Assembly (NCBI RefSeq): GCF_015706575.1
Contig: NW_024037064.1
Coordinates: 1,487,427 to 1,551,426, forward strand
Direction: 5' to 3'
Origin: Patiria miniata
Lineage: Eukaryota > Echinodermata > Asteroidea > Valvatida > Asterinidae
DNA length: 64,000 nt
Below, piece after piece: positions 11,346-20,770 of the stretch; within the stretch, counting starts at the first letter, position 1; each line of letters opens with the position of its first letter. Made by a program: the position numbers and the translations under genes. The notes beneath the pieces were generated by a model that did no database searches, was not told the origin of the DNA, and saw nothing but the letters and a program-made list of their open reading frames with translations.

Positions 11346-11645
11346 TGTATTGACCAGATAAAGTATTGTCTGCAAGTGGCTGGCATTGTCAAACAGCTGT
11401 GGCTACTGTGTGGCTGTTGATTGTTGTATTGACCTGATAAAGTATTGTCTGCAAGTGGCTGGCATTGTCAAACAGCTGTGGCTACTGTGTGGCTGTTGAT
11501 TGTTGTATTGACCTGATAAAGTATTGTCTGCAAGTGGCTGGCATTGTCAAACAGCTGTGGCTACTGTGTGGCTGTTGATTGTTGTATGGACCTGATAAAG
11601 TATTGTCTGCAAGTGGCTGGTATTGTCAAACTGCTGTGGCTACTG
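11346..11645. repeat. 79-bp satellite array, middle part
   Basis: Nearly four units of the 79-bp satellite, ending abruptly inside a unit at ...CTGTGGCTACTG where the RAG transposon begins. The unit is completed after the transposon at 21658. This fixes the insertion point within the satellite monomer. Confidence 0.92.
11641..11645. repeat. Left 5-bp target-site duplication TACTG
   Basis: TACTG immediately precedes the CACAGCG terminus and is repeated exactly at 21658-21662 after the right terminus. Uninterrupted satellite units read GGCTACTGTGTGG with a single TACTG, so the second copy arose at insertion. Five base pairs is the TSD length of RAG/ProtoRAG and Transib transposition. Confidence 0.93.
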
Positions 11646-11680
11646 CACAGCGAAAAATGCCTTACATGAATTGACACGGA
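11646..11680 (+). repeat. RAG transposon left terminal inverted repeat
   Basis: CACAGCGAAAAATGCC at 11646-11661, then ACACGGA at 11674-11680. CACAGCG resembles the RSS heptamer CACAGTG, followed at once by an A-run. Only these two words match the right end; the 12 bases between them do not align. Confidence 0.9.
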
Positions 11681-11951
11681 GCGGCCTTGAGAGGGCGGCA
11701 CAGCTACCTTATTATATGACGTCATCCCGCTGACCATAAAAGGCAAATTTCATGAATGAAACTGTTGCGCATGCGCACATACGTAGCGTCGGTAACTCGA
11801 GTCGTTTCCACTTTGACAGAGCTGACAACGACCTTTCATTTGGTACCGAAATCGTTCGAATTAGTACTTTCCTTCGTTATTTTATTCCCTATTTTTGATG
11901 TCAACCTGAGGCTCAAACCCTTGCGGATCTCTGGGTGGTATTTTGAGTTTG
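11681..11951 (+). promoter_or_regulatory. Possible RAG1L promoter and 5' exon
   Basis: Just inside the left terminus lies a TGACGTCA palindrome (11717-11724), then an open region ending at a strong donor, TTTG/GTAAGTC (intron starts at 11952). An ATG at 11756 opens 66 codons across this stretch, but the peptide resembles no RAG1 region, so it may be a 5' untranslated exon spliced to the acceptor at 13885. No transcript evidence is available here. Confidence 0.35.
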
Positions 11952-13885
11952 GTAAGTCATATTTTTGTTACCAGTTTAGTGTGAAACCGCACCACGGGCA
12001 GAAGGTGTTGGTTGTGTATTAGAGAATCATTGTCAACGTGTTTTGTGTGTGTGGGATGAGTGTATTGAGTGCGCCGCGCGAATATGCATGAAATCGCATG
12101 CTCGCTGGGAGGTTGATCCGCACGTCGCACGGCCATCCGTGCGTGGTCATGGCATGACGTCATTGACGTACGTACGCGTGAATACGACCTGACCACAAAG
12201 CGAGTTTCCGCAGGGGGCCGAGATGGGCGGCGCAGGCATGCATGCGTGCGGCCGTTTAGCTAGCATTGCTTTTTCGACATGTTCGAGCATTGAGCAATTT
12301 GCAATGCAAAATGGGCGATGAAATTTTTGAAAATGCAAGAAATCTGCCTATGTAGGAATGGTAATGGAGTGACTGTGTAGGTTGGCTGGGTGTGATTCAG
12401 ATTTAGGCCCGAAACTTCTTTGAATTATAACAATTACAATTACATTAACTTTGTTTGAAATCACCAACTTTAAAAGGAATTTATAAATTAGAGTATGATG
12501 TAGGGCTAGATAGCAAAAAAGGGAAAAAATGTTGCAACCTAACGCCACTTTTTTCTTCATATATCATCTCAATGAAGGTCATTCATTGCAGAAATTATGA
12601 TAAGACATGAATCTGGGACTGAGAAATATTTCCAATTTTGTTAAGAAATACAGAAAGAATGTTGTAACCTGACGCCCCTTTTTTTCTTCATCATCTCAAT
12701 AAAGGCAAAAACGACATGATAAAACATCTGGGACTGAGAAATATATCCAATAATGTAAGGAAATACTGAAAAAATGTTCGTGACTCTCCATGTACACATC
12801 GCGGAAGTGGCGTCATCTCAGGTTGCAACATTTTTTTTCCCAATAATGGGAAATCATCATATTTTATAACGGATTTGGACCTTAAAAAATAATTAACATT
12901 TTTTTGTCATACATGTATTTTTTTTTAAGTATTCCATTTTGGGAGAAAAATGTGCAACCTGACACCACTTAAATTCTGTGATTGTTCAACGTCTAAGGAG
13001 AGTCAATAAAATTTTCCCAAGTATTTCCTAACAAATTTGAAATGTTTTTCAAGTCCTAGATTAAGATTCATGCCTTATCATGATTTTTTTATTTTATGAA
13101 GTGCTGTTAAAGGGAATGTACATCATTGGCTTTTGCTGTAATTTTCAGAAATGAACTATTTGGGGGGTTAGTATAATAGATCAAATATTGTTACACTGAC
13201 ATGTTTGAAGTTTTATGTTCGAAAATGCTGGAAAAACCAAGAAAAACAAAAATATTCAAGTAGTCTGGTTCCCTGACTCCACTAAAGATGAAATGGATCA
13301 AACATACCAGAACATTGTAAGGTAATCCTAGTAAGGTATTTCGGAACAACTTGGTAGTTTTATTTTTCGATGTTTGCAAATGTTGTATTTTCACTTTAAT
13401 AATAATAAAGCAGTGACCGCTGCTGGTGCATTATGCGCTTGGGCAATGGGCCCTTTTTATGTGATTGCCATTGAACAGCTCAGAAATAGTACAATTTTAG
13501 AAAACTATCAGTTGAATTACAAAATACTGAATAGATGTTGCAACCTGAAGAAGTTTGCGGGATTGTGTACCAAGTCTACGAACAAAATTCGAAATGTTTT
13601 TCAGTCCCAGATTTTTGTCTTATCATCATTTTGGTAGTGAACGACCTTTATTGAGATGATGAAGAAAAAGTGGTGTCGGGGTCAGGTTGCAACATTTATT
13701 TCCTAAAGTACATTTTTAGGGTGTATGCACCAATTTTAAGGTCTACAGTATTTTTTATAAGTGGCTAAATTGAAGATATCTAAAGATTTGAATTGTTCCA
13801 GTCGTTGTTCAGTATGTATGCAAAAATGTTCAGTGGCCTAGATGTACGTTTTCTCTTAACATCATTTGCCTCATATGTCTTTCAG
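11952..13885 (+). other. Putative RAG1L intron 1 with nested inverted repeats
   Basis: Non-coding. 12020-12330 is GC-rich. From 12525 to about 13700, words from one repeat (GTTGCAACCTGACGCCACTT, TTTCTTCATCATCTCAATAA, CATGAATCTGGGACTGAGAA) occur twice forward (about 12528-12650, 12660-12775) and in reverse at about 12800-12840 and 13540-13700, as expected for a MITE family with terminal inversions. 13107-13280 is a separate element ending AGTCTGGTTCCCTGACTCC, found inverted at about 57170-57360. The region ends at a CTTTCAG acceptor. Confidence 0.6.
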
Positions 13886-14071
13886 GTAGGAAATGGAGGG
13901 GCACATCAATGCCTTGGCTATGATGTGTAGGATCTGCGGCCAGATCATCACCTCAGCCAAAAACAAGTCAAGCTCGGCAAAGTACAAGACACAGCTCCTT
14001 GCTGTGTACAACCTCAATTTAGATGAGGAGCAGGGCGGCATCCATCCACCATCTGTGTGCAACAAATGCAG
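13886..14071 (+). pseudogene. RAG1L: RAG1L exon 2: N-terminal zinc-binding region
   Basis: Acceptor TGTCTTTCAG, then ATG at 13893 (start chosen because a TAG precedes it in frame) and 59 open codons ending at donor TGCAG/GTGATT. The peptide begins MEGHINALAMMCRICGQI and ends GIHPPSVCNKCR. The arrangement CRICG, then about 35 residues, then IHP...CxxC is the same as in the zinc-binding N-terminal region of vertebrate RAG1 (CRICG ... IHP..FC..C). The exon itself is intact and joins in phase (split Arg codon) to exon 3. The gene as a whole is inactivated further downstream. Confidence 0.85.
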
Positions 14072-15416
14072 GTGATTGTCAGCTGATATATTTCTAAGCT
14101 TAGCTATACATTTTTTTTAATTCCATAAACATTATTATTATCACTCAAGTCTTAATATCACGTAATTTTTTTTTTATGCTTGCTTTTTGGCTTGGCAAGC
14201 AGAGACAATCTAGATATTAATCACATCAAAATATTATTGGAACCTAAAAATGAAGTGTTGTGCATGGCCAGAGTTCCTTTAACTTAAAAAAAAATGAATA
14301 GTGAGTACTTGAAAATATTCCCCCTTACCAGTCATGTGGTTGCGAAAGGGCGATTTCTAAAGGTTACGTAACACTTTATTTTGAATGAAACTACATGTAC
14401 ACACATGGCAAAATCCTTGAAAATTAATTTTTCCCTTTGGAAGACCATATCTTTCATGCAAATTTCAGGCTTTAGTTCCCTTATAATGATCCACGTATGT
14501 GCTAAAACTTGTTGTGATATGTTCTTTACTTTTCATTGAATTGGAAAAATAGGCCTGGCTATGTGCATACTTGAAAGATGGAACACTGTTGTTAGCAATG
14601 TTACAGCGTTAGTACGTTATCGGAATAGCTTTACTTGACAACCAGCCACGCTTCATCCTCGCAACCATATGGCTGTTATGAGCAAGGATGATATTCTCCA
14701 AACTTTTTCATTAATTTTTATGAGTGACACACTGCAGGGCATAAATAAGGGAATAAATGTGTGCTTCGGAGGTTTTTATCACTCTGTTTAAGACCACTTA
14801 GAATCTGGGTGCTGATAATTACCCGAGCTGGAGGCAAGGGTAATTATCAGCACCCAGACCCTAAGTGGTCTTAAACAGAGTGATAAATACCGACGGAGCA
14901 CATATTTATTCCCATTCATTAATACCTTTTCGGTAAGAAAAAATCATATAATTCGTTCAAAACATCCCGATTTTGTGCAACAAATTCACTTTATGCTTTT
15001 TGAAACATCCCTCTTGCAAAATAATGGAGTGTTCAGCTGGCGAGTAAGATGTAAACAACCCTTTTATGGGGATTGACGCGCGCGTATCATGTTCTGCGCG
15101 ATGTCGCGCAGAACGCACCTGGCTTGTTGCGTTTTGAATTTAGAACTTTAAAATTCTGACTCCCTGGTAGTGTTGCGCATGCCTACGTGAGGATTGTGAA
15201 CGTTCAACTAATGAAATGATAAGAGGCACTGGATTTTTAGGAGTCCACATTTTATTGTGACACTGGAAAAGTGTTTAAGACCAGCTAGCCATGTCTTTAT
15301 CATCCGTTTAAGACCGGCCACGTGACGGGCTCTCGACCAATAGGAATGCGTAAACTGTCTTAGGTATTTATGAATACTTAATTAAAAAAAATTTTTTATT
15401 GCTTCCTATTATACAG
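14072..15416 (+). other. RAG1L intron 2
   Basis: GT-AG intron of 1,345 bp between TGCAG/GTGATT and TTATACAG/GCAAAAC. It contains a long hairpin at 14749-14913 and, at 15270-15330, a related GTTTAAGACC motif. No open frame of interest. Confidence 0.7.
14749..14913. repeat. 165-bp hairpin (MITE-like inverted repeat)
   Basis: Two arms of about 75 bp are near-perfect inverted copies. The left arm runs from GGGAATAAATGTGTGCTTCG through TCTGTTTAAGACCACTTAGA to GGGTGCTGATAATTACC; the right arm mirrors it. The loop is about 15 bases around GAGCTGGAGGCAAG. No transposase. Further GTTTAAGACC words at 15270-15315 suggest the whole element is longer and decayed. Confidence 0.85.
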
Positions 15417-15567
15417 GCAAAACGTGCAACGTGCACATAGTTCAATGGAGCAAGGCAAGCAGTGTCAGGGCAAACTTCCGCAGATCCAGAATTTCTCTGC
15501 TCATGATGCTGCTTGCTGGGTGTGCAGTGCTTATACTGCTCATGTGGCACTGCTCATGTTTTGTCTC
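15417..15567 (+). pseudogene. RAG1L: RAG1L exon 3, 5' part (before LINE insertion)
   Basis: Continues exon 2 in phase: the split codon AG|G gives Arg, then QNVQRAHSSMEQGKQCQGK and then AHDAACWVCSAYTAH. The HxxxxCxxC pattern follows the CxxC of exon 2 at the spacing seen in RAG1 (NCxVC region). The reading frame runs to a CTC codon at 15565-15567, where a LINE begins. After the LINE the same CTC is repeated and the frame continues (16663), so this was one exon before the insertion. Confidence 0.82.
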
Positions 15568-16659
15568 AGGAATTTAAAGTGTTATGGGGTGTACCCCAAG
15601 GCTCTTGCTTGGGACCCCTTTTGTTCACCCTGTACACCAGTAGATTGTTTCAAGAAATCCAACGGAAGTCTCCTGAAATTTCCTGTCATTGCTACGCAGA
15701 TGACACTCAACTATATATATCATTTTCGCCAAGTCAAGTTAATGAAAACAATTCTGTCTTAGCATTAGAAGAATGCATAATGCATGTTTATACTTGGTTG
15801 TTATTGAATAATCTTTTGTTGAACGATAAGAAAACTGAATTTCTGATATGTGGTACTCCTAGGCAAACATCAAAGTTACAAATAGAGAGTATCAAGGTCG
15901 TTACGTCACAAATATCACCCTCCACCTCAGTAAGGAATTTAGGCATTTGGTTGGATTCACACTTGACATTTGATAAGCATATTTCTGAAGTTTGTAAAAA
16001 TGCATTTTACTATCTGTTTAATATCCGGCATATCCGTAAATACTTAAATTGTGGTTGTACAGAAAAAATTATTCATGCCTTCGTGACTAGCAGGTTAGAT
16101 TATTGTAACAGCTTATTCTTTGGTTTGCCTGACACTCAGATTAACAGATTGCAAAGGGTTCAGAATGCTTGTGCTAGATTAATCTGTAATTCCTCCAGAT
16201 ATTCTCGATGCAGTCCATTGTTACATGATTTACATTGGTTACCCATTCGACAAAGAATAGCATTTAAAATTCTTTTAACAACTTATAAAGCCATTAATGG
16301 TATAGCACCAATGTACATTCAGGAGCTCATAACCATGAAATCACTCTCTCAAACAACCTATTGTCTCAGGAGTTCGCAAGACCACACATTGTTGGCTTAC
16401 CCTTCAAGAACATCAAAGGCTACCCTCGGTGATCGGGCATTTGTGCACGCTGCTCCTACACTATGGAATAATCTCCCTCCTTGTATCAGACAATCTTCTT
16501 CACTTAATGTATTTAAGTCCAGGTTAAAAACACATTTATTTCACTATTAAGTATTTCTAGTATTTTGTATTTTTCTGCATTTCTGTTTGTTTTTTGTAAT
16601 GCGCAGAAGAGTATATCCATATAGGTTATGCGCAATATAAATGTCCTTTATTATTATAA
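15568..16659 (+). mobile_element. CR1/L2-type LINE, 5'-truncated, inside RAG1L exon 3
   Basis: One open frame of about 325 codons runs from the middle of the reverse transcriptase to the natural stop: GVPQGSCLGPLLF, then CYADDTQLYISF (the YADD active-site box), then NLGIWLDSHLTFDKHI, then SRLDYCNSLFFGLP, LHWLPIRQRIAFKI and a TLWNNLPPCIRQ C-terminus. It ends with an untranslated tail and TTATTATTATAA. This is the C-terminal half of ORF2 of a CR1/L2-clade element; the 5' half is missing through incomplete reverse transcription. A 3-bp CTC flank is present on both sides. The intact frame suggests a recent insertion. Confidence 0.92.
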
Positions 16660-17016
16660 CTCCGCCCTCAGTTCGCAGCACACCAGTCCTCATCTAGCGA
16701 CCAACCAGACCAACCAGAATCCCAACCGTCAACCAGCGCACAAGACCCAGCATCTTCTCAGGCAAGCCTGTCAACAGCCACTAGGACCCTTTTTGGGGAT
16801 ACAGCTCCGGACCCCGGCATGGCATCACACGGAAAGAAACGTGTATGGAATGTCAAGGCCAGCTTGAATCATGTCAGGCGGGATTATGCCCGTAAGCGGA
16901 CCAAAGAGGCATCTGCATGTCTTCATCAGCGACTTTTGCGAGAGGCAGAAAGAGGACAAGCTTGACCTCCTCTACTTCTTGCTTTGCGACAATCTAAACG
17001 AATGTGGTGACTCCAG
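16660..17016 (+). pseudogene. RAG1L: RAG1L exon 3, 3' part: basic, nonamer-binding-like region
   Basis: After the LINE the frame resumes as PQFAAHQSSSSDQPDQPES, a low-complexity Ser/Pro/Gln linker, then GKKRVWNVKASLNHVRRDYA and RKRTKEA. This basic stretch aligns in position with the GGRPR nonamer-binding region that opens the vertebrate RAG1 core. A frameshift near 16900-16935 moves the reading to FISDFCERQKEDKLDLLYFL and LCDNLNECGDSR. The donor CTCCAG/GTATAA at 17016 is preferred over AAAGAG/GTAATT at 17026, because only the first joins exon 4 in frame. Confidence 0.78.
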
Positions 17017-17713
17017 GTATAAAGAGGTAATTATGAATTTTATTTGGAATGTATTCATTTGCTGTTGTTGGTACAGGGTTCTTCAAACGCAGTGGCACAC
17101 TGGGTGGGGGGGGGGGGGAATTGAGCGCCCCTCCCCCAAGAGGTTGTCAATTTTTGTGTGTTTTTTAAAGTTCCATGAATTGACCTTGGTAATATGAATT
17201 TGGCCTATTTTTAGAGAAGTTTAATAGGGGGGTAAGTGGTGCCACCAACGTCAAAATATCCTCCCGCCCGCCCGCCAAAAAAATTAAAATTCCCCCCCCC
17301 CAAAAAAATGTTTCATAAATATATGTAAAGTTGTTGAAATCCTGTTTCCTCTGATTAATGCCAGGGGTGTTTTGGGAAATGTTTAGGGGGTGGTTATTAT
17401 TATAATAATACCCAGTAGGATATTATAATACACATCTGACTTGTGCAAGTTGGACACCTTTCCCAAAATATTTTCAGGTGCCACCTCTCTTCAAACCCTA
17501 ACTCCCTAGGGGGTGTGCAAAATCATATTGAAATTGGAGGATTCAGGACTGTTCAGGTTAGGTACTTCTCTAGAGCTATACAATGTGTACAATCTATTTG
17601 TCATGTTGCGTGCTTGGACTAGTCAGTCAGGCTCCCACCATATGTCACTTCACTGCTACCCTACATCTACAAATGAATTTTAATTTCAATGTGTATTTTC
17701 CTTATTCCAATAG
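17017..17713 (+). other. RAG1L intron 3
   Basis: GT-AG intron of about 700 bp ending TTATTCCAATAG. It contains poly-G and poly-C tracts (17107-17119, 17290-17300) and, at 17520-17555, a word (AATCATATTGAAATTGGAGG) also present in block alpha at 5925-5945. No coding signal. Confidence 0.65.
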
Positions 17714-18954
17714 GTTTTGGCATCCTGGAGCAAGGAAAGCGTGTAGCTCACGGCTGAAGATTGCCTTGCCATGAGAGTCACAACAAAGACATCAAAAACA
17801 CATTATGAGGCTCAATATAGAAAGTTCAAGGCGAAGGGCACCAACATTCTCAAGCCACCGCACATTCTCACCGAGTTGCAAAAGGATTTTATGCCCGGTA
17901 GTGTAAGGTTTCGGCTGGAGGGAGGCACAGACATCATTCATCACACCCCAGTCAAGGCAGGACAGTCTCATGTAGAGTATGGGGAGCTGTCCTTCGAGCT
18001 CCAGGATGTGAATAGAGAGGACCACCCAGGATTGGAGACCCCCTTCCCCAACATGAAAGGCGTGGCTTGGCCTTATGCACACGCTCTTGCCAAGACCCTG
18101 GAAGAGTTGGATGCAGAGATCGTCATGGGCTTGCAGAAGGCGGGACTTGATCCTGATGACGATCTCTGCATTCTTACTACTATCAAAGATGGCGCCGTCG
18201 GGATGGGGGACATCTCCGTGACCAAAGCTGCGAGGGATCGTCTCTTGCCAGACAAGGCCTTCCGGGCAGCTTTTGCAGTAATAAAGTGCGAGGTAAACAG
18301 GGACGGGGAGAAGGTGATGGTGTACGAGCCAGATGCTCCAGACAATAGAGCGTCGGCCACTGTCCTCCTTGACGGCATGGAACATGACCGACAGGTGCTA
18401 TGAGGGAAGGAGATGTCTATAAATGTAGGTCCTGTGTGGAGACGGCATAAATTGAAATTCTTCAATTCCATGATTGATGAAAAACTAGACCGAGCTAATG
18501 GGGGTCTCCAGGGCAGTGGTTCACGCTTTGTGTGCACTCTGTGCCATGCAACAAAGGAATCTGCAAAAACTGATTTGGGCACCTTCACTTCAGCGTATCT
18601 CGATCATATGAGGAAACAACCTCGACTGCAAAGTATATCCAAGTAAACCCGGGCAATCTCTCAGCAGCAGAACTCACAGAAGTATCAAGGGGGTAAAATC
18701 ACATCCAATATTGCAATCGGACCCAAAGGACAAACTAATCGATGCCACCCATACAGATATTAACATGGGAAACTTTTTCAAGAAGTTGATCATCTGTGAA
18801 GTTGCCAGGGTCCAAAGCTGGGACATATCCAAAGATGTAAGGCCGATGTACGAAGCTGCCGAGAAACGCCTCAATGACCACCTAACGGAAACCATCGGCT
18901 TAGTGCCAAAAGTAATGATGCCAGGGAACTTTGCCCGGGATTTGTTTTCGTCAG

Positions 18955-19068
18955 CAAAAGTTGATTTCTTTCTTGCACTCGTGCCAGAAGAAGACAGAAA
19001 AAACAACCTGGCAAAAGTTGATTTCTTTCTTGCACTCGTGCCAGAAGAAGACAGAAAAAACAACCTGG
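18955..19068 (+). repeat. 57-bp in-frame tandem duplication within RAG1L
   Basis: Two identical 57-bp copies (18955-19011, 19012-19068) encode the 19-residue segment AKVDFFLALVPEEDRKNNL twice. Vertebrate RAG1 has this helical segment once (aligned to its VDAVCELIPSEER region). The copies are identical, so the duplication is young. Confidence 0.95.
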
Positions 19069-19457
19069 CGGAAGTTTTGGGCATCTTCAGAAATCTTCGA
19101 ACAGTGTATCGGGCTCATCACCCTGAAGCAGAAGACGTCAGCACCTTCAAACAACGTGCAGTGGAGATGGGGCGTCTTCTGCTGACCAACTTTTCTTATG
19201 CTGGGTGGCCCAATTATCTTCACAAGATAATTGAGCATGTGCAGGAAATCATCGAGGATCCCGAGGGGCCTGGCACAATTGGCAGCTTAAGCGGAGAAGG
19301 AAATGAGGCAGCGAACAAGTTGTTCAGAGATCTGCGTGGCCACTTTGCCAGGAAGCATGATGAAGCTCAGGCCCTCAGAGACATCATATGGTTCTACTGG
19401 CTGTATATTAGCCCAAAGCTGAGGAGAATCAGCCATGTAAAAGCCAGGACATATCAG

Positions 19458-19499
19458 TGTTCGAAATGTAAAGAGCTTGGTCATAATGTCAGAAGTTGT
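19458..19499 (+). other. CCHC zinc knuckle at the RAG1L C-terminus
   Basis: The last 15 residues before the stop read CSKCKELGHNVRSC plus PN: C-x2-C-x4-H-x4-C. Vertebrate RAG1 has no such knuckle at this point. A C-terminal tail of this kind is known in invertebrate RAG1L proteins, where it contributes to terminal-repeat recognition; that role here is inference. Confidence 0.85.
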
Positions 19500-20000
19500 C
19501 CAAATTAAATATTTTGTAATGGTGATACAGTTCAAATTTTGTCATATACATGTACATTGTACATGTATATGAAACATAAAACACAAATACATGTACTTTA
19601 GGTTAAGTGGATAAGCGGCTTTACTTCTGATATAGTTTCAAGCGTATTATTTTAATTTGATTCTCTCTTTGTAGGGGGAAAAATCATATTAATCTGTATC
19701 TATTGGACACATTGATTTGTGATCAATAACTTTTTATACATGGACAAAGTGTTCAACAACTGCTCATGGTTCACAATTTTGATTATCATTTCGTTATAAC
19801 ACGTTGCAAACCAAATGTTGCATACAAGAGTTTTAATAAGCGTATTTACAATTTTTTTGTCATAAAGGGAAAATATTTTTCTTAGGAACTTGAGTACATG
19901 TATTTGCATGAAGAACTTTTTCTGTAAATCAGGGTAACAAGAATATTCAATCTAAATCAGATTTTCGCACCCCCAAATTTCACCAGCATTGTATTTTATA

Positions 20001-20459
20001 CTCAACCAAAAAAGAAACTGGCCCTTCCAATACTTTTTAGTCTAACTCAATAACTACTGAGCGCCTCTTGCTCAAAAAAAACCCCCAAAACAACTAATCA
20101 GTACAGAAATTCCTTAGCAATCCAGACATACTCTTTTTTTGGCCCAAAACAGTGATAATGTGTACAAAATTATGCAATTTATGACTGATTGTGCCAAACA
20201 AAACGAGCACTTTTGCACGCATGCAAGGTGAGTTTGAACCACAACTTTCATGTATACAAATGTGCAACTGTTTTCAGTATCATTTGTCAGAAATTGCATA
20301 AATTTGTACACATTTCACTATTTTGGGCCAAACAAAGAGTATGGCTGGATTGCTATGGAATTTCTTATACTGATTAGTCGTTACTTGAGCAAGAGACACT
20401 CGGTTGTTTTTTGAGTAAGACAAAAAAGTTTTAGAAGGGGGATTTCCGTTTTGGTTGAG
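20001..20459. mobile_element. Foldback MITE with TA duplication
   Basis: The two halves are inverted copies over about 200 bp each: CTCAACCAAAA at the left end mirrors TTTTGGTTGAG at the right, and CTCTTGCTCAA, ACTAATCAGTA, AGCAATCCAG and TTGGCCCAAAA each recur inverted. Flanks are TA (19999-20000, 20460-20461). TIRs plus a TA TSD fit Tc1/mariner-type non-autonomous elements. No transposase. Confidence 0.82.
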
Positions 20460-20770
20460 TATTATTTTTTTTAAACTTCTTGCATGTAATGCGGTGGGGA
20501 GTTTATTGAGCCTTATCTTAATTAGGTTTGAACCTGCCATTGTTTGCCGGAATCCCGCTGGGTGGGAAGGGGGCTGTTTATTGAGGCAGGAAATCATGTT
20601 GCTGTCAAACACACATGTACTTCCAATCTTGACAGGCTATGAATTGGAGGACAACATCTAACTAATTAAAATACACTCCAAGTCATTGCATCAACCTCGT
20701 AGAGATTCGGAAGATGGCGTTTTAGCTTTCCTCATTTATTGTTGGTTAAATTTCAGTCTTAATTATTCAG

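Larger units (their letters stand above)
17714..19508 (+). pseudogene. RAG1L: RAG1L exon 4: catalytic core and C-terminal zinc knuckle
   Basis: RAG1 is the DNA-cleaving subunit of the RAG recombinase. Core motifs appear in order: ARKACSSRLKIAL; HYEAQYRKFKAKG; KDGAVGMGDIS (18185-18211, Val at 18197-18199 where mouse RAG1 has catalytic D600); DEKL with Asp at 18476-18478 (D708); VCTLC at 18530-18544 (C727/C730); MMPGNFARDLF; NYLHKIIEHV (His at 19221 and 19236; H937/H942); and GEGNEAANKLF with Glu at 19305-19307 (E962). A terminal CCHC knuckle lies at 19458-19499. Lesions: frameshift near 17770, TGA at 18401-18403, frameshifts near 18645 and 18690, and an in-frame 57-bp tandem duplication at 18955-19068. 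The stop is at 19506-19508. Confidence 0.93.

Noticed and set aside
17792..18385. 197-codon minus-strand frame opposite RAG1L exon 4
   Set aside because: Shadow of the RAG1L coding sequence on the other strand.
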